From: Talinum fruticosum
Lineage: Eukaryota; Streptophyta; Magnoliopsida; Caryophyllales; Talinaceae
Assembly (NCBI GenBank): GCA_021018815.1
Contig: JAITYX010000032.1
Span: forward strand, 6,165,501 to 6,229,500
Direction of reading: 5' to 3'
Length of the DNA: 64,000 nucleotides
In this document: one piece after another, positions 45,213 through 58,982 of the stretch
Position numbering within the stretch: the first letter of the stretch is position 1
How the letters are laid out: each line of letters opens with the position of its first letter
Notes under the pieces: model-generated
Database searches by the model: none
Told to the model about the DNA's origin: nothing
Seen by the model: only the letters and a program-made list of their open reading frames with translations
Made by a program: the position numbers and the translations under genes

Positions 45213-45523
45213 TAAATTGAATATAATAAATATTATATTAGGCGGAAAATGAATATAAATTTTGTAAAAATAATAAGAAAAATAAAGTTTTATAAATGGA
45301 GATAATTTGTATATATAACATAATATAATTATAAAATAAATGATCAATAAAAACATATACATTTATTTATTTAAAATAGAACTTAGACATAAGGGTATAA
45401 ATAAAATTCCACAAAACATTTGTTTTTCAAACAATTAATTTTACCAAACACCTTTTCGGAAACAACTAATTCAAACAAGTTAACAGTTGATACAAACAGC
45501 TAACAACTGTTTGCCAAACAAGG
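44924..45523. mobile_element. hAT-like MITE with internal TTA microsatellite
   Basis: The ends are similar in inverted orientation (CTTTGTCTGGTTGCAACAAC versus CCTTGTTTGGCAAACAGTTG read from the right). Candidate 8-bp flanks resemble each other (ttctatgg and tctatatg). The interior has the phrase GACATATTTGTCC, often seen in such MITEs. No coding capacity. Confidence 0.55.
45161..45212. repeat. Microsatellite (TTA)n
   Basis: About 17 TTA units, inside the MITE at 44924-45523. Confidence 0.95.
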
Positions 45524-47619
45524 TCTATATGATGTAACTCAGAGCAATGAACTTGTAAACGGAGAGAAGAAGGTACATAACCATTAGATTAGACTAAATG
45601 AAGGCTAAATCCTAAAACCCAAACTCAAAGCCTGGTTAAATAGTATATATATGCCCGAATCTGTTTTCGCACTAAGAAATTTGCAAGCCACAAGTGTCAA
45701 ACTTTCTCCTAACACACAATGGCTCATTTCAAACCACTCTCCAACACACACACACACAGAGACACAGAGACACAAAAGTTGAGAAGGTTACGCTCATACG
45801 CCACTAAATTGAAGAGACAAGGAAGAAGACGGAAGGCAAAAGGAAAGAGAGAGACGTGGATTCACACCAATTGAAAGCTACAACATGTATGAGAAGCAGC
45901 CACGATTACCATCTAAAATATTTGGAAAAAAACCCAAAAAATAAAAAGAAAAAGGGGTTAGGTTTAAATCAAATTTCCCTCGTGGGTCAATGAAAAAAAA
46001 AACTAAATATATTACTATTAATAGCCCCTAGTTTTCAATTTCATGAACCTTCCCATAAAACCACCCAAATATCATCTTCATTTAGTTCATCAAGTGGAAT
46101 ATTAATTTATTCAAATTTAAATAGTAGTTGGCTTCAACTTGAATCAATTACAACTTTTATTTCTTATTAAACTTTGGTGGCTATTTTTTTCCTTACCAAG
46201 AATTTTTTACATGGTATAGGTTTTTAGGTGGATTTTTTTATTAATGTTAAAAAGAAAATTATTTCATGACTAGAAGGACCAATTCTTATTAGGGGCAATA
46301 AATAAATAAATAAAACTACACCGTATAAATTAACTAATATGTAAATTAAATAGCACTTAAAAGACTATAATTTTTCGGAAGCATTTCGTTTTATTTTTTG
46401 TTGGAGAAGGAATAAAACCATGTATAATAAAAATGATGGAGGAAATAAAATTAATATCACTCTTTTTTCCTACATCATGGTTTCTTTTTTTTTTTTTTTT
46501 TTGTATGGTGATATGTTTACACATGATACCAAATGTATATAGAATTTAAATATATAATATAGAAAAAAGTTCTTCTAATAACAACAATAAACTCGTTTTT
46601 TGTTTATGAAAGGAAACATATATTAGTATGACATATACAAAATTGCAATTTTTTTTCCGAAAAAGAAAAATCAAAGTTGACCTGCAAATTCTCAATATAT
46701 AAACAAAAAACAATTAAAAAGGAGAGAGACCAAGTCATTGAAGGAAACACAAACTACACCAACCCACCAATTTTCCTAAAATTCAAACATTTTTGTTAAT
46801 TTCCGGGAATGCTTAAATAGCATAGGAAAACTCGATAATAATCGTACGGTTTTGTTCCTCATTTTACTTTTTTCATTGTGGAGGTGAAGAAAAAAAGCTC
46901 TTCAAAGATCCCAAATGCAATCGCTCGGTTTTTTGTACCAAGTACAGAAAATAATTGTCTTAAATAAGTTAACTCTAAATTTTGGACGACGATTCTTACG
47001 GACAATTATTGCCACACAGAACTTTTGAATCTCCAATGACACCTCGCCATGAAGGTGAGGACGATAATGTTTTTCAAATACGACCACCAATATGGACTAT
47101 TAGCTTGAAATAAGACCATCTCGTACAAAACATATTGTTTAATTGTAAATTATAAATTGAACCAATGATTGCTAAATAGTCAATGGAAGACCCATAAGTT
47201 ACGTTAGAAGATCCCATGATTGAGGGTATAAGATGCACTTAAAACATCTATGCATTGTGTTAGGAGAGCATCGTACAAGCTAGGAAGTTATTGTTGTATC
47301 GATAATAACATTTTTCATAGCAAAATATTCATTATATTACTATTACTATAGCATCTAATAATTTCCTCTCTTATATAAATCCATTAAATTTTCATATTAT
47401 TAGTGTGTAATTATTCAAAAGTGCTATAGCTAGAAATGTTATTATGAAAAAAAGTTGATAAATGAACAAATAATTTACATTCATGTCACATTTTGGCAAA
47501 GACATCGCTCAAGTCTTAGCTACAGGTGGTACGTAGAGTAAAGAGTAACAACCTTCTAAGTGACACTCCCAAATCCTAACATAGTAGCTGGAATTTTCCT
47601 TGTATTTTCTGTATTTTTT
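45524..47619. other. Gene-free intergenic stretch
   Basis: AT-rich with several homopolymers (poly-T at 46484-46502) and an ACACAGAGACAC simple repeat near 45748-45772. No gene or RNA recognised. Confidence 0.4.
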
Positions 47620-47767
47620 TCATTTTAAAATACTTGTCTCTTTAAATTTATGAACAAATAACAAGAAAATATAAAATTTATGATAAAATTTGTGTTAATT
47701 AAAATAAAAAAATATATTATAAAATAAAAAGTTAATTAAAATAACATATATTTTAAAATAGAGGAGT
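47620..47767. mobile_element. Stowaway-like MITE, copy C, inverted and internally deleted
   Basis: It aligns with the reverse complement of the element at 57042-57313: TTTTAAAATACTTG near one end, TTTATGATAAAATTTGTGTTAA in the middle, and ACATATATTTTAAAATAGAGGAGTA at the other end. About 120 bp of interior is missing. Confidence 0.6.
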
Positions 47768-49149
47768 AGTTAATCAATAACGAAACGTATAAACATAAGT
47801 AAAAGGGAAAAAAAGACGATGACGTAGGTCAAGCAACAATGTAAATAAAAACTGTTACGGGTAAATTGCTAATGTATATAATGAGAGCAGGATTGTACAA
47901 TGGCATCACTTTGCAATTTTTTTTTTTAAAAAAGTAGCTCCTGGAGTCGTGGTCAAATAGCAACAAGTTAAAACTTTGCAACCCAAAAAAGAAAAAAATA
48001 GAAAAAGGCATCACTTGCAGTCAACTTGAATTTTGTATTTCATTTAGTTGGCGATTGAGATAGTAAAGACTGTTGCAGGTGAAATTCAAATATAAATTTA
48101 TCAAATTAAATTAATTGATACTCACTTAAATTTAATTTGTTGTAATGTAGAGCTAAAACTTTATTATTATTTCAATACATTGTCAAGTTGATTTTCAAAT
48201 AATTAAATGTCTTTATCAACCTTATTAAGGAGGATAACATAAGTAAATTTTTAATAGCATATCAGTTGAGAAAACTTTTACCTTAAACGCTCATAGCCAA
48301 AAATAATACAAATGTTTTAGATTTAAAGTGTTCCAAAAACAACCCCTCTATAACCAAAAATATAACGAGTATATCTTACTCCCAAATACCCTCCTTCGAC
48401 AAGGGCTGAGGATATAAATTTGTGTCAATACAGGGCCTTTAGGTTGTAAAAAAAAGTTAATAGTTTATATTATGCAAAATCGTCTCGCTTAAGATATATT
48501 ATAAGAACAATGTTTATGGTAATTTCTATTAATAATTAGGGTGATCAATAGCTCATTTAGGAGTGACTGCAATAAAAGTAACTAATTAAACAAACTATTA
48601 GTCACTCTGGAATAAACACCTTAAAATATGCACACCACTAAGCTAGCTATTTTCTCGAAGAACACTGCTCTTCTCTTCCCTGCCCTGCATCGTAAGAGAC
48701 GTCTCAATTACAGTGAAAAGAACGTACTCCGGAAGAGACCAATTTATGTATACTGTATAACAGAGACCGCATACTATTCATGGAAAAAAGAAAGATGGCT
48801 GAAAATTGAACTAAACTGACAATGTAAAAGGCCCTAAACCAGATTCTTAAAATGATATACTGCTAAAGATCATGTTCTTAATAAAGGGGAAGGGGTGGAG
48901 AAAGAATAAATCTCAAACTACTTGACTCCTCACAAGACCGACCCAAATTATCATCATCATCATCATTATCGCCCTCCCTTCCCGAACCTCCGACACGGGA
49001 GGGAGAAGAGGTTCCTTTGAGTAAGATGACCCCCTCAGTCTTGTTTTTCAACTACGACCTTCAAAAATTGAGACTAAAGCAAAAACTACACGCCGAGAAA
49101 TTGCAAGGAATGATGATCAAGGTTCATCCCTTCGTCCCTATGTCGTGCT
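47768..49149. other. Gene-free stretch ending in the pyrophosphatase 3' UTR
   Basis: AT-rich. The last ~250 bases are less AT-rich, hold an ATC microsatellite (48948-48965) and probably form the 3' UTR of the minus-strand gene that ends at 49150. No separate gene was recognised. Confidence 0.45.
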
Positions 49150-52100
49150 TTAGAAGAGCTTGAAGAGCAAGCCGCCATGGGTCGCAAAGAAGGGGCAAAC
49201 ACAAGTGACTCAACGGCCATAAGCTTGATGAGGATGTTGAGGGATGGGCCCGAGGTGTCCTTGAGCGGGTCACCGACTGTGTCCCCAATCACAGCGGCCT
49301 TGTGAGCATCTGAACCCTTGGGACCAAGCTGTCTTGCATGTTCCGAGGCCCCAGCCTGCCATCAAAAGCCCCCAAGAGGGATTTTTTTCCTTAGTATGCA
49401 TGTGCAATGATATCAGAAGAATAGGTTTTCAGAAGACGGGGTCTAGACATGGTCACTTACCTCAATGTATTTCTTGGCGTTGTCCCAAGCGCCACCGGTG
49501 TTGGATGCAGAGATGGCAATCTGCAATTCAGCAGATTAATCAAAGCCATATCCATCACAGACAATGAAATTCACAAGAATGAGCCATGATACTAAAACGG
49601 TAACGCTGAATCTTGCTAAAGTAGCGCCTAGAAGGTTCTAAATGTAGGCATTCTTATCCCCACAAACAAAGACAATGCTTCCAAAATAACCACAGAAAAT
49701 TTTGACCATAGGATGTACTGTTAGTATACCTTGGAAATATCCAGCACAACTGTTGATAAAAATTTGTAGCTATAGTGCAGCAGTTAAAAAACAGCCACCG
49801 CATCAACGTAAGCCCTCTTAGGTAAGGTCAACACAGCCACAGAAACAAGAGTTGTGGGAAAACAAGAGTTGATGTGTCTAGCTAATAATTTGCAGGGATA
49901 ATTATGTTCCTATTTTATTGGAATTTTTCAAAGAGGCGCCAAGGTTTTAAAAGAGGAGGGGAAGCAGGTGTTGATAAGTAGTAGTACTCCAAATCGTAGC
50001 CATTGATACCAATTCTTACCTGTACACCAGAGACGAGAGATCCAGCAAGAACGCCAGAAAGAGTTTCCACACCAAAGAAGGTTCCAACAATCAATGGTGT
50101 GAGCATGACAAGAGCACCAGGAGGGATCATCTCCTTGATGGAAGCATCAGTGGAGATCTTGACACAGGTAGCATAGTCAGGCTTGGCATGCCCCTCCATC
50201 AGACCTGGGATGGTGTTGAATTGCCTGCGGACCTCTTCGACCATCTTCAAAGCCGCACTTCCCACACTCTTCATTGTCATGGCGGAGAACCAGTATGGAA
50301 GCATAGCTCCCACTAAGAGACCAATGAAGACTTTAGGGGTCAAGACATCGACGGTTGAAATAGCTGCACGGCTCACAAAGGCACCAAAAAGGGCCAGGGA
50401 AACAAGAGCTGCTGAACCGATGGCAAAACCCTGAAATAAAGAAAATCACGTCGCTTTAGCATAATACTCAATATTTGAAGATGGAGAACGCCAAGCCCTT
50501 GTGCTGGAGAAAATTGTGTAGAACCTTTCCAATAGCAGCTGTTGTGTTTCCAGCAGCATCAAGGGCATCGGTTCTCTCACGGATCCTGTGGCTCATGCCA
50601 GCCATCTCAGCAATGCCTCCAGCATTGTCACTGATGGGGCCATAAGCATCAATGGCCAGTCCAGTTGCTATGGTACTCAGCATACCAAGAGCAGCCACAG
50701 CAATACCATACATTGCTGCAAAGCTGAAACTGACGAAAATGCTGATAGCAATGGCAAAGATGGGGATAATGACTGACTTGTAGCCCAACGCAAGGCCAAA
50801 AATAACATTTGTGGCAGCTCCAGTCCGGCAAGAATCAGCAACATCTTGCACAGGGCTACAGGCGAAGACCAAGTCAGGGTTTTCACAAGGATTATAGGGC
50901 ACTGGGGGTGAGGGAACAGCAGATTTTTCAATGTCAAAGTCAGTACCTGTATGCATTGCTAGTGTAGTACTCAGTCACAAATCCAATGATGAGCCCAGCC
51001 CACAGGCCAACAGCAACACACAAGAACAATTGCCTACACAAAAAAAGAAAAACAAACACTATTAGCAATTACTCAAGGGGAACAATGACTTCGCTGCCAC
51101 TGTTAACTTTTTTTATATGTGCATTCTCATAGGATGCAGGCCATAATATGGGTGGCAGGATGTGAAACACGAGGTTATGATTTTTTGAATGCTTAGCTTT
51201 AGAGCTATGATCAACAAACAACTAACGTATGTTTTTTCAATGTATGAACAGTTCCTTTCCATGTGACCTACATCTCTATTTTCTAATATGCACTGCATAC
51301 CAGAAAATATGCACAAGGATTGGATAGCAACTCACCAATTCTTCACCTCCTTCTGAGATCCAAAGTCAAAAATGGTGAATGAAGAAGGAAGAGCAATCCA
51401 GGAGACAATTGCAACTCCAATAGTCATCAAAACAGTAGAGATGATCAGCTGCCTCTTAAGTGCAGGCTCAATCTCCTTAACAGCCTTGATCTCAAAGAAG
51501 TCAGTTGCAAACAAGGTTGTGATCAAGCAAACAAGGATACCCATTGAGCTGACCAACAGTGGGTATAACATTGCAGTCAATTCATGGTTGATCCCAAATG
51601 AAGAAATGGATGCAACAACAAGAGCAGCACAAGATGACTCAGCATAGGATCCAAATAGGTCAGATCCCATACCAGCAATATCACCGACATTGTCACCAAC
51701 ATTGTCAGCAATAACCTAAAAAGAACAAAGTAGATAATCATATAAACTTTTCTAGAAGCAATAACAAAGCCAAAAACTATCAGAAGTGAGGAATATCAAC
51801 TACAATCCAGTGGATTACAACTTACAGCTGGATTTCTGGGATCGTCCTCGGGGATGTTCCTTTCAACTTTGCCAACAAGATCAGCACCAACATCAGCAGC
51901 TTTGGTGTAAATGCCTCCACCAACTCTTCCAAAGAGAGCCATTGAAGATCCTCCAAGACCATACCCGGTGATTGCCTCAAACAGACCACCCCAGTCATCA
52001 CCATAGTACAGCTTGAAGAGATTGATGGCAATGTAAAGAACTAAGAGACCATTAGCGGCAAGAAGGAAGCCCATGACAGCTCCAGACCTGAAAGCAATGA

Positions 52101-55100
52101 TGAAGGCTTTACCCACACCCTTTCTAGCCTCCAAGGTTGTTCGGGCATTAGCATATGTGGCAATCTTCATCCCAAGGAAACCAGACACCACAGAAGTGAC
52201 AGCCCCAAGCAAGAAAGATACTGTGCTGAAGATAGCAGTAGCAAGAGCTGGCTTGCACTGCTTAGTCTTGTCATATGTGCAAGGCTGGCTACTTGTGCTG
52301 AAGCTCTCCACAGAGCCAAGGAAAAGGAAGATCAACACAGCAAAAGCAACCATGAAGATACCAACATACTGATACTCCGTGAAAAGGAAGGAGGTTGCTC
52401 CTGTAAAAATATAGCAGGTTAGTAAAAGAACTAAAAGAAACATTACATTTCCAATACATTAAAATACTGTAGTTTAGCCAAAACAATGAATTCAGTCAAG
52501 CTCATCCTCTTACAGCAAATATATTATTTTCCAATATTCAACAATACAACACTGAAATGTGCTATCACCTTCAACCTGGACTTTTAGTATTGTCTAAAAA
52601 AACCGGAAACCTTAACATGTGAGTCTCTCTCTCAGAAAAATATTGTTCATCAAGTAGCTCTTTGCATATTATGAAAAATAAAATAAAAAGAAAAATTCCT
52701 GAAGTCCGTCCATGAAATAAAACATCCTAACGAAGACTCAGCCCCATAGGATGACAGTGGCCAAATGCAGCACCGCGACCATATAGGTCCAGTTCAAGCT
52801 ACATACAGTTCAGCCAACATATAAGAGACAGCATAAAACTAGCAGGTTGCATGATTAGATACAAAGAGAGACTTCATTCAGTCAAGTAGATATACAGAAC
52901 ACCAGTAAGTTTTGATATAGAACGACAATGTTATGATTTGAGAGGCATATAAACATGATCTAAGAGTTGCTTCTTCAACAACAACGAACAGGCAAAACAG
53001 TCTAAGGGGATTTTCGTTGAGAATATGAATAAGAAAAGCATACGCCATGCATTATCCATAAGTCATAGCTATTTAGTTAAAGAAACATATAATAATTTCC
53101 GCATCTGATCCATGATTACCAGAGATGCAAGTTGAAAGCAAAGAATTGTCTGTCAACATCAAGCACTCCATCCCTTGTGACACAAAATTTCCTAAGCCAT
53201 GGTCAGGAAAAGGAAAAGATTATCCCACTTCACCGCTTCACATGTATCCCAAATCCTAATTATCCGGAAACTCTAGGCTCTGATGTAGTGATCCAAATTA
53301 AGCAGGGAAATCATGCAAACTGAGTTGTTGATCAATCTTCCTTGTATCAAGGTTTCGCGGAATACTGGAATCAAGTTCGACATTTCTATAGAAAAATTTG
53401 AAGGAGAAAGAAAAAGGAGAGGTAGGAATTGTTGAAAGGCTATATATACTGGTGCAGGCGCATCTATCATTAACTCATGACAGGTGAAGACATCAGGCCA
53501 ACTAAAATCAGTTAATCCCCCATTTCCATTCTAATAACATCCACTATACACATGAAAAGCATTTCTGGACATATATCATAAGTTTTATTAAATATATATG
53601 CATATATACATATAAAGTTTTATTCAATTATTCCTTTATGGAGGGGATCGGGGAAAATAAACATAAATCACTGGTTCGCCTTTGCAAAACAGCCAAGTCC
53701 ATTGTCAACCTTTTGTTATGGTGATGCAGCTCAAGGCAAGGTCGCCCGATATATTAGTCCTAAACTGGTAAAATGCTGGTTGAGGTTTACCACTTGCAGT
53801 ACTATAAAAGGTTAAAAAATAATTGAACATACACACATAGGCACACACACTGCATTGCCAGTGCATAATTCATAGCAGACACATATGTTTTACTAATCAA
53901 AACATGGGCCAAAGATCTCAGAATCCTAAGCATACACAACATGTGCCAAACATTAAATAAAATGTAAAAATAAATGACAGATCTGAAAAACAGAACTAGT
54001 AGGATAAACAAAATCATATCACTAATCTCACTCGGCAGCAATCACATAGCCCAGCATTCCTATATTTGAGGGAACAGGGCTCAAAATCAGCTTATATTAT
54101 TTTATTCAAATCTGACAAATCACCAATTCATCATCATCACTGCCACAGCACCACAAGCAATCACACCGAAGCATCCTGAAAATTTTGAATTCCTATATCC
54201 TAAGCCATAATGGCGTTAACTAAATCATATCAGCCATTTTTCTATAAAAATTAAAACCAAAATCGTCCTGTTCCTATAGAAAGTAGCAACATCCAAGCAA
54301 TATGTGATGAAGTATACTGAAATAAAAAGAAAAATAAAAAAGCTTGAGCTATATTGAAGACATTTAGATCAAGAATGAAGTTTTTAAAAATAAATGGAGG
54401 CTCAAGCAGGGCAAATGTATGCTTGATTGAAGATTCGGACAATAAAATTCCACCTTCAAAGAGTGTTTTCAACAGCTCTTTCTCAAACAAATTTCTCATA
54501 ATATAGAGGCGCAATACTAACCACGTATAGAAAACCCCAAAAAGATATCAATCCCTGACTCATCTACAAAGACAGAGTGTGCTCGGGAGTAATGGTTTTC
54601 CTGGGATATTTTTTACAGATTGAACTACAATATAAGAGCGACATCAAATTCGAAATCTTCAACCTACTAAACAAAGATTCTCAACTTTTTCTTTCACTGA
54701 AAAGGCATCTAAATCCAAACTACTAAAACTGGGAAATGCCGGTGTACAGTTTCTTCTGGTATCGAAGTCTACAAACACTGACGTAATTATCTAAATCAAA
54801 TTCATAGCAAACAAAACTAGAATTTATACAGTACAACAAGAGGCTTAATTTTGAGAGCTAACAGAGCAAGAGGCACACCGACAGATACACAAAATGGCTC
54901 AATTTTGAGAGCTACATCCATATCACAGATTCAGAGTTCTCAAATTATTCTTCATCTTGGAGCATTCAGTATCAGAAATAATCCATCGAAACTCAAACAA
55001 AATCTAGAAGTTTGAGTGACGAACAGAACACTCAATCAAGCATCAAAATCCTAGCGGAGGATCCATTCCAAGGAAATCAAATCACTTCAAAAATAGTAAA

Positions 55101-55432
55101 CAGAAATCGTAAAGCTCAAACAAGCAAAATGAAGGTTAAATTTTCAAACAAAAAAAAGGAGCGAAGGAATTGGAGTTTGAATGATCGACCTTCGGAGATA
55201 GCGTTCTGAATTTCGGCGCATTTGGTGACGACAGTGTGGTCATTGAGGCCTTCCTCCTCCTCAATGAGATTGTCGGCGTAGCCATTTTTGTTGTTGTTGG
55301 AGCTCCGGTCGGCCGGGGAGAGCTTGACGGTGGAGACAAGGTACCACTGGATGAGAGAGAAACAATTCCGACGACGGCGCACGCCGGAATGATGATTTCG
55401 GTGCCTAGATCTGGCAGAAGTGACGCCCCCAT
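49150..55432 (-). CDS. AVP1: Vacuolar H+-translocating inorganic pyrophosphatase, type I (AVP1/VHP), 8 exons
   Basis: A vacuolar membrane pump that couples pyrophosphate hydrolysis to proton transport into the vacuole. Exons in transcript order: 55190-55432, 51826-52400, 51336-51715, 50947-51033, 50525-50855, 50020-50430, 49461-49520, 49150-49355. All junctions are GT-AG and phases agree. About 764 residues once two single-base gaps are allowed for; the Arabidopsis protein is 770. Motifs: CAVVGI in the first helix, [19 protein letters not shown], the substrate site DVGADLVGK (251-259) with [22 protein letters not shown], and [10 protein letters not shown] (531-540), whose alanine is typical of the potassium-dependent type I group. 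The C-terminus is rich in small residues ([19 protein letters not shown]). Exon 1 is one T short (three A on the plus strand at 55360-55362). Exon 8 is one C short (four G at 49192-49195), just before the conserved end. Intron 1 is 2.8 kb. Confidence 0.95.
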
Positions 55433-55458
55433 CGCCTCTTACAGAAGATAAGCTTTGC

Positions 55459-55561
55459 AGAGAGAGAGAGAGAGAGAGAGAGGGTTTTGGGACGAGCAAG
55501 GCAACTGAAATGAGGTGTTGGTTTTATAGGGACGACAGAGAGAGAGAGAGAGAGAGAGAGG
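55459..55561. repeat. Two (GA)n tracts just upstream of the pyrophosphatase start
   Basis: AG/GA runs at 55459-55483 and 55536-55561 lie 27-130 bases upstream of the ATG, on the CT-rich sense strand of the 5' UTR/promoter. GA/CT tracts bind BPC-type GAGA factors in plants, so a regulatory role is possible. Confidence 0.85.
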
Positions 55562-57039
55562 TGACGGTGTTGGCCTTCGGCTCCTCGCCCTTGGTGTGGG
55601 GTACATTTCACCAAGCGAAAAATATATTCAATTTAATTATTCTTATAAAAATTAATTTAATTAATTATTGTTTAATTAATTCGTTAAATTAATTTAATTT
55701 GTCATAAAAAAAGGAAAAAAATTATACTAGAATGAATATATCTGGAAGAACTTGCAGTTGTTTCTTTTAATCGGATTTTTTCCAAAAATTTAAACACATG
55801 AAATTCACAAAGAAAAATATTTGGTGGTCTTGAATTTTCTTTTCAAGATAATTTATCTGTTTGTTTCTCTCATGAGTCATCCTAAGCGAGATATTGCATG
55901 AAAAACAATGATAGTTACAGTCAATTTCTTTTCAATTTATTTTTTCTCAAAAAATTCAATTAAAGTTATGTTTAATAAAATAAGTTTAATTAAGTTTAAT
56001 TATATAAAAAAATTTAAAAATTAATAAAAATTAGTTCAACATAAATAAATTAAATTTATATATTAATATTTAAATAAATTAAAAAAGACATGACTTAAAC
56101 TAAACATAATTTCACAAATAAAAAATCATCGTAAGATCATCTTATTTGAGTATATATTATCCTTAAAAAAGATCCCGAGTTTAATCTCGTGAATGAATAA
56201 AAAATGTGCTAAAAAACTAAACATAAAATTATAGTTGGTTTTGTGAAATGCGAGTTAATGTGAAGGGAAAGAAACCCATGAAATTGTTTTATTTATTTTG
56301 TAAAATGAAAACTATGAATATGAAGAGAGAGAGAGAGAGAGAGAGGGAGGCACTGAGAAAAATGAAAATTGAAGTTTGGTTGGGTGGTTTTACTGTTCTT
56401 CTCTTCTCTTTGTCTCATAGTTTTGTCCACTTTTTATAATGTCATTGTTACAGTGTTACATCATTTGGACCCATCTTAATTAATTTTAATGCCTTTTTTG
56501 GACTCTCTCATTTCAAAAATATCATTTGGTGTCCATTTGAAGTTGACATCCCTCCCTACCACTTGTTCTAGGTTTTTATTATTTTCATCTTTTCATTCAA
56601 AAACTATCGATTTTAAATATATATATTAACATCTAATGAAGTTATTAAATGGACTTATCGGTTTTTTAATTAAGACATTGTTACTTTTAAATTGCACCAG
56701 GGATATCGAGACCTATTTTTTAAATTCTACAAAAGAATAAAGATAATACTATCGGTTATGTGATGTTACGGTTGATCCGTATTATGAATGAAAAAATTTG
56801 TGATTGAAATAGTTCAACTCTTACTATGAAAAAATTAAAGACACCTGTAAAAAAACTTTGCCATATTTGATTGGATGATTATGATTTCTATTTACCAATT
56901 ATGTTTATGATTATAATAATTTTTCTTTAGAAAAGACAATTATTGGCATTATCATAAAAAAATTAAAAAATGCAATTATAAAAGATGTGGAAATAATAAG
57001 CTTAAAAAGATTTTATCTGAATCATATTCATATAGCTAA
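55562..57039. other. Gene-free AT-rich stretch
   Basis: It holds another short (GA)n run at 56325-56345 and an AATTAATTAA-rich patch near 55630-55700. No gene was recognised. Confidence 0.4.
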
Positions 57040-57041
57040 TA

Positions 57042-57313
57042 CTCCCTCCATTTGAAAATACATGCCATTTTAACTAATTTTTTTAATTTTATCATAGTTG
57101 TCGCTTTATAACTCCAATGACGTACTAATGACTAATTTATCAATTTTATTCTTATTAATTGTTTTATTTCTCTCCTTTTCTCATTAATTTTCTTAATTTT
57201 TGAAAAAATGTTGGGACAACTCGATCTTTTAACATAAATTTTATCACAAATTTAATATTTCCTTAATATTTTTTCATAACCTTTAAATAATAAATATTTT
57301 AAAACGAGGAGAG
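57042..57313. mobile_element. Stowaway-like MITE, copy B (best preserved)
   Basis: It starts CTCCCTCCATTTGAAAATAC and ends TTTTAAAACGAGGAGAG, an imperfect inverted repeat. TA target duplications lie at 57040-57041 and 57314-57315. The CTCCCTCC terminus is the Stowaway/Tc1-mariner MITE consensus. About 272 bp, non-coding. Confidence 0.8.
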
Positions 57314-57315
57314 TA

Positions 57316-58906
57316 CGTCTTACACGAATTTGAATCTCATATTTCTCCAACTTTCATGAAATGAATAAAGGAATAAGTTCGAAACTGAAATATAAAGGGC
57401 CCACTGCCCCAATAATTTGGAAATGACAAAAAAAAAAAAAAAACCCGTAAAAAAGCATAATAAAAAGTTTAGTCTTATCCATCTATTTTTTATTTTGTGG
57501 ATTGATAATGTTAGGTCCTGAGGTAATAGAGTCGAGACAAGTAGAAGAGTTTGTCATTTTTATTGGTGGGAAAAACACATTTGTAATTTCAATCCTCTAC
57601 GCTAATCCAAATGCATCATCAACTAATCTACTAGAAACTTATCAACCATTTTGTAGTAATTACAAATTAATGTGGGATAACGCTTTTTAGAGGGAGGTTT
57701 TTTATATAGAAAAATTATATTAGTATTTATCGTTTTAATAGTAGTATGAGATTTCGATGAGCGGTTAAAGTAACAATAAAGATGTGTTTTACCTAACTAT
57801 AACACCCCTATTTGTGGGGTTAGTAATTTTAATAAAATTTTGATGTAAAAGTTGGTCATAATATTTTCTTTTTAAGTTTTTAACATCTGTCAAGTTATAG
57901 TAAATAATGAAAGAAAGTCTTAGAGATGTCTCGATAGCTACACATTGAAGAAAAACAACTACATGTGTCACACACTTGAAATATACAATTTACAAATTTA
58001 AATCATTAAAAAATAAAGATATTATACAAATTAATGAGTCGGATCACTCTGAGCATACTAAACTTTCAACCCCAATTCATAAAAATGATGGCATTATTTG
58101 TTTATCTTATCTAACCATATTATTGATTCAGCCAAGGAGCTTTTAGCTCACTTAGCACCAAAGTGGCCTTCAAACTTCGAGATTGTGGGATCAAATTCTA
58201 CTACTTGTAAGTTTCCTAGTATGAAGATGAGCATAGCCACCAACCATCCCTTTGTGTTTACATTTCCCCTTCCCCTAGGTCGTTGGCTCTTAGAATGTCC
58301 TTAAAATAGGGGTTCAATTAGGATAACCTGCATAATTGCACTTACCCATGCATAAAAAAAAAAATATCATTAATTCTTGAGCCATATAGAGCTAAGAGCT
58401 AGACCAATGTGTTGCATGATGCACCTATACTTTATAAGCCTCATTCTTGTTTTCCTTCCACTTTAGAAGATTGATGTTTGACTTTTATAAGAGTCGGTTT
58501 GTCAAGAATCATCAAATTACTCGTGCATATTTTCAATAGCCACGTAAAATATATGTATATATATATATAGTGTGTATGATATGTGAGTATATGTGCTCTC
58601 AAATACATGTAATATTTACTCCCATTTATTCCATTTATTTATGCAATGTGGTTGGATTCTTTTTCCTATGATTAGACAATATCGACATCCACAAATATGA
58701 GTTAATTTGGTTCACAAAAAATAAAAAGACATGGACACCCATCCATGTCTTAACATGTATTACTATTTTTATTTTAAAATTATTTTTGATATGTAGGTGA
58801 AATAATTGGACCATAATAATAAATGTAATGATGAAGAAAAATATAAATTGGGGAATAATTGGAATTTGGATGAAGAAGTCTCTTTTATTTGTGTATTTGC
58901 CTTTTA

Positions 58907-58982
<76 letters not shown>

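Noticed and set aside
48628..48819. Plus-strand ORF of 63 codons upstream of the pyrophosphatase 3' end
   Set aside because: Composition and lack of any domain or context suggest a chance frame.
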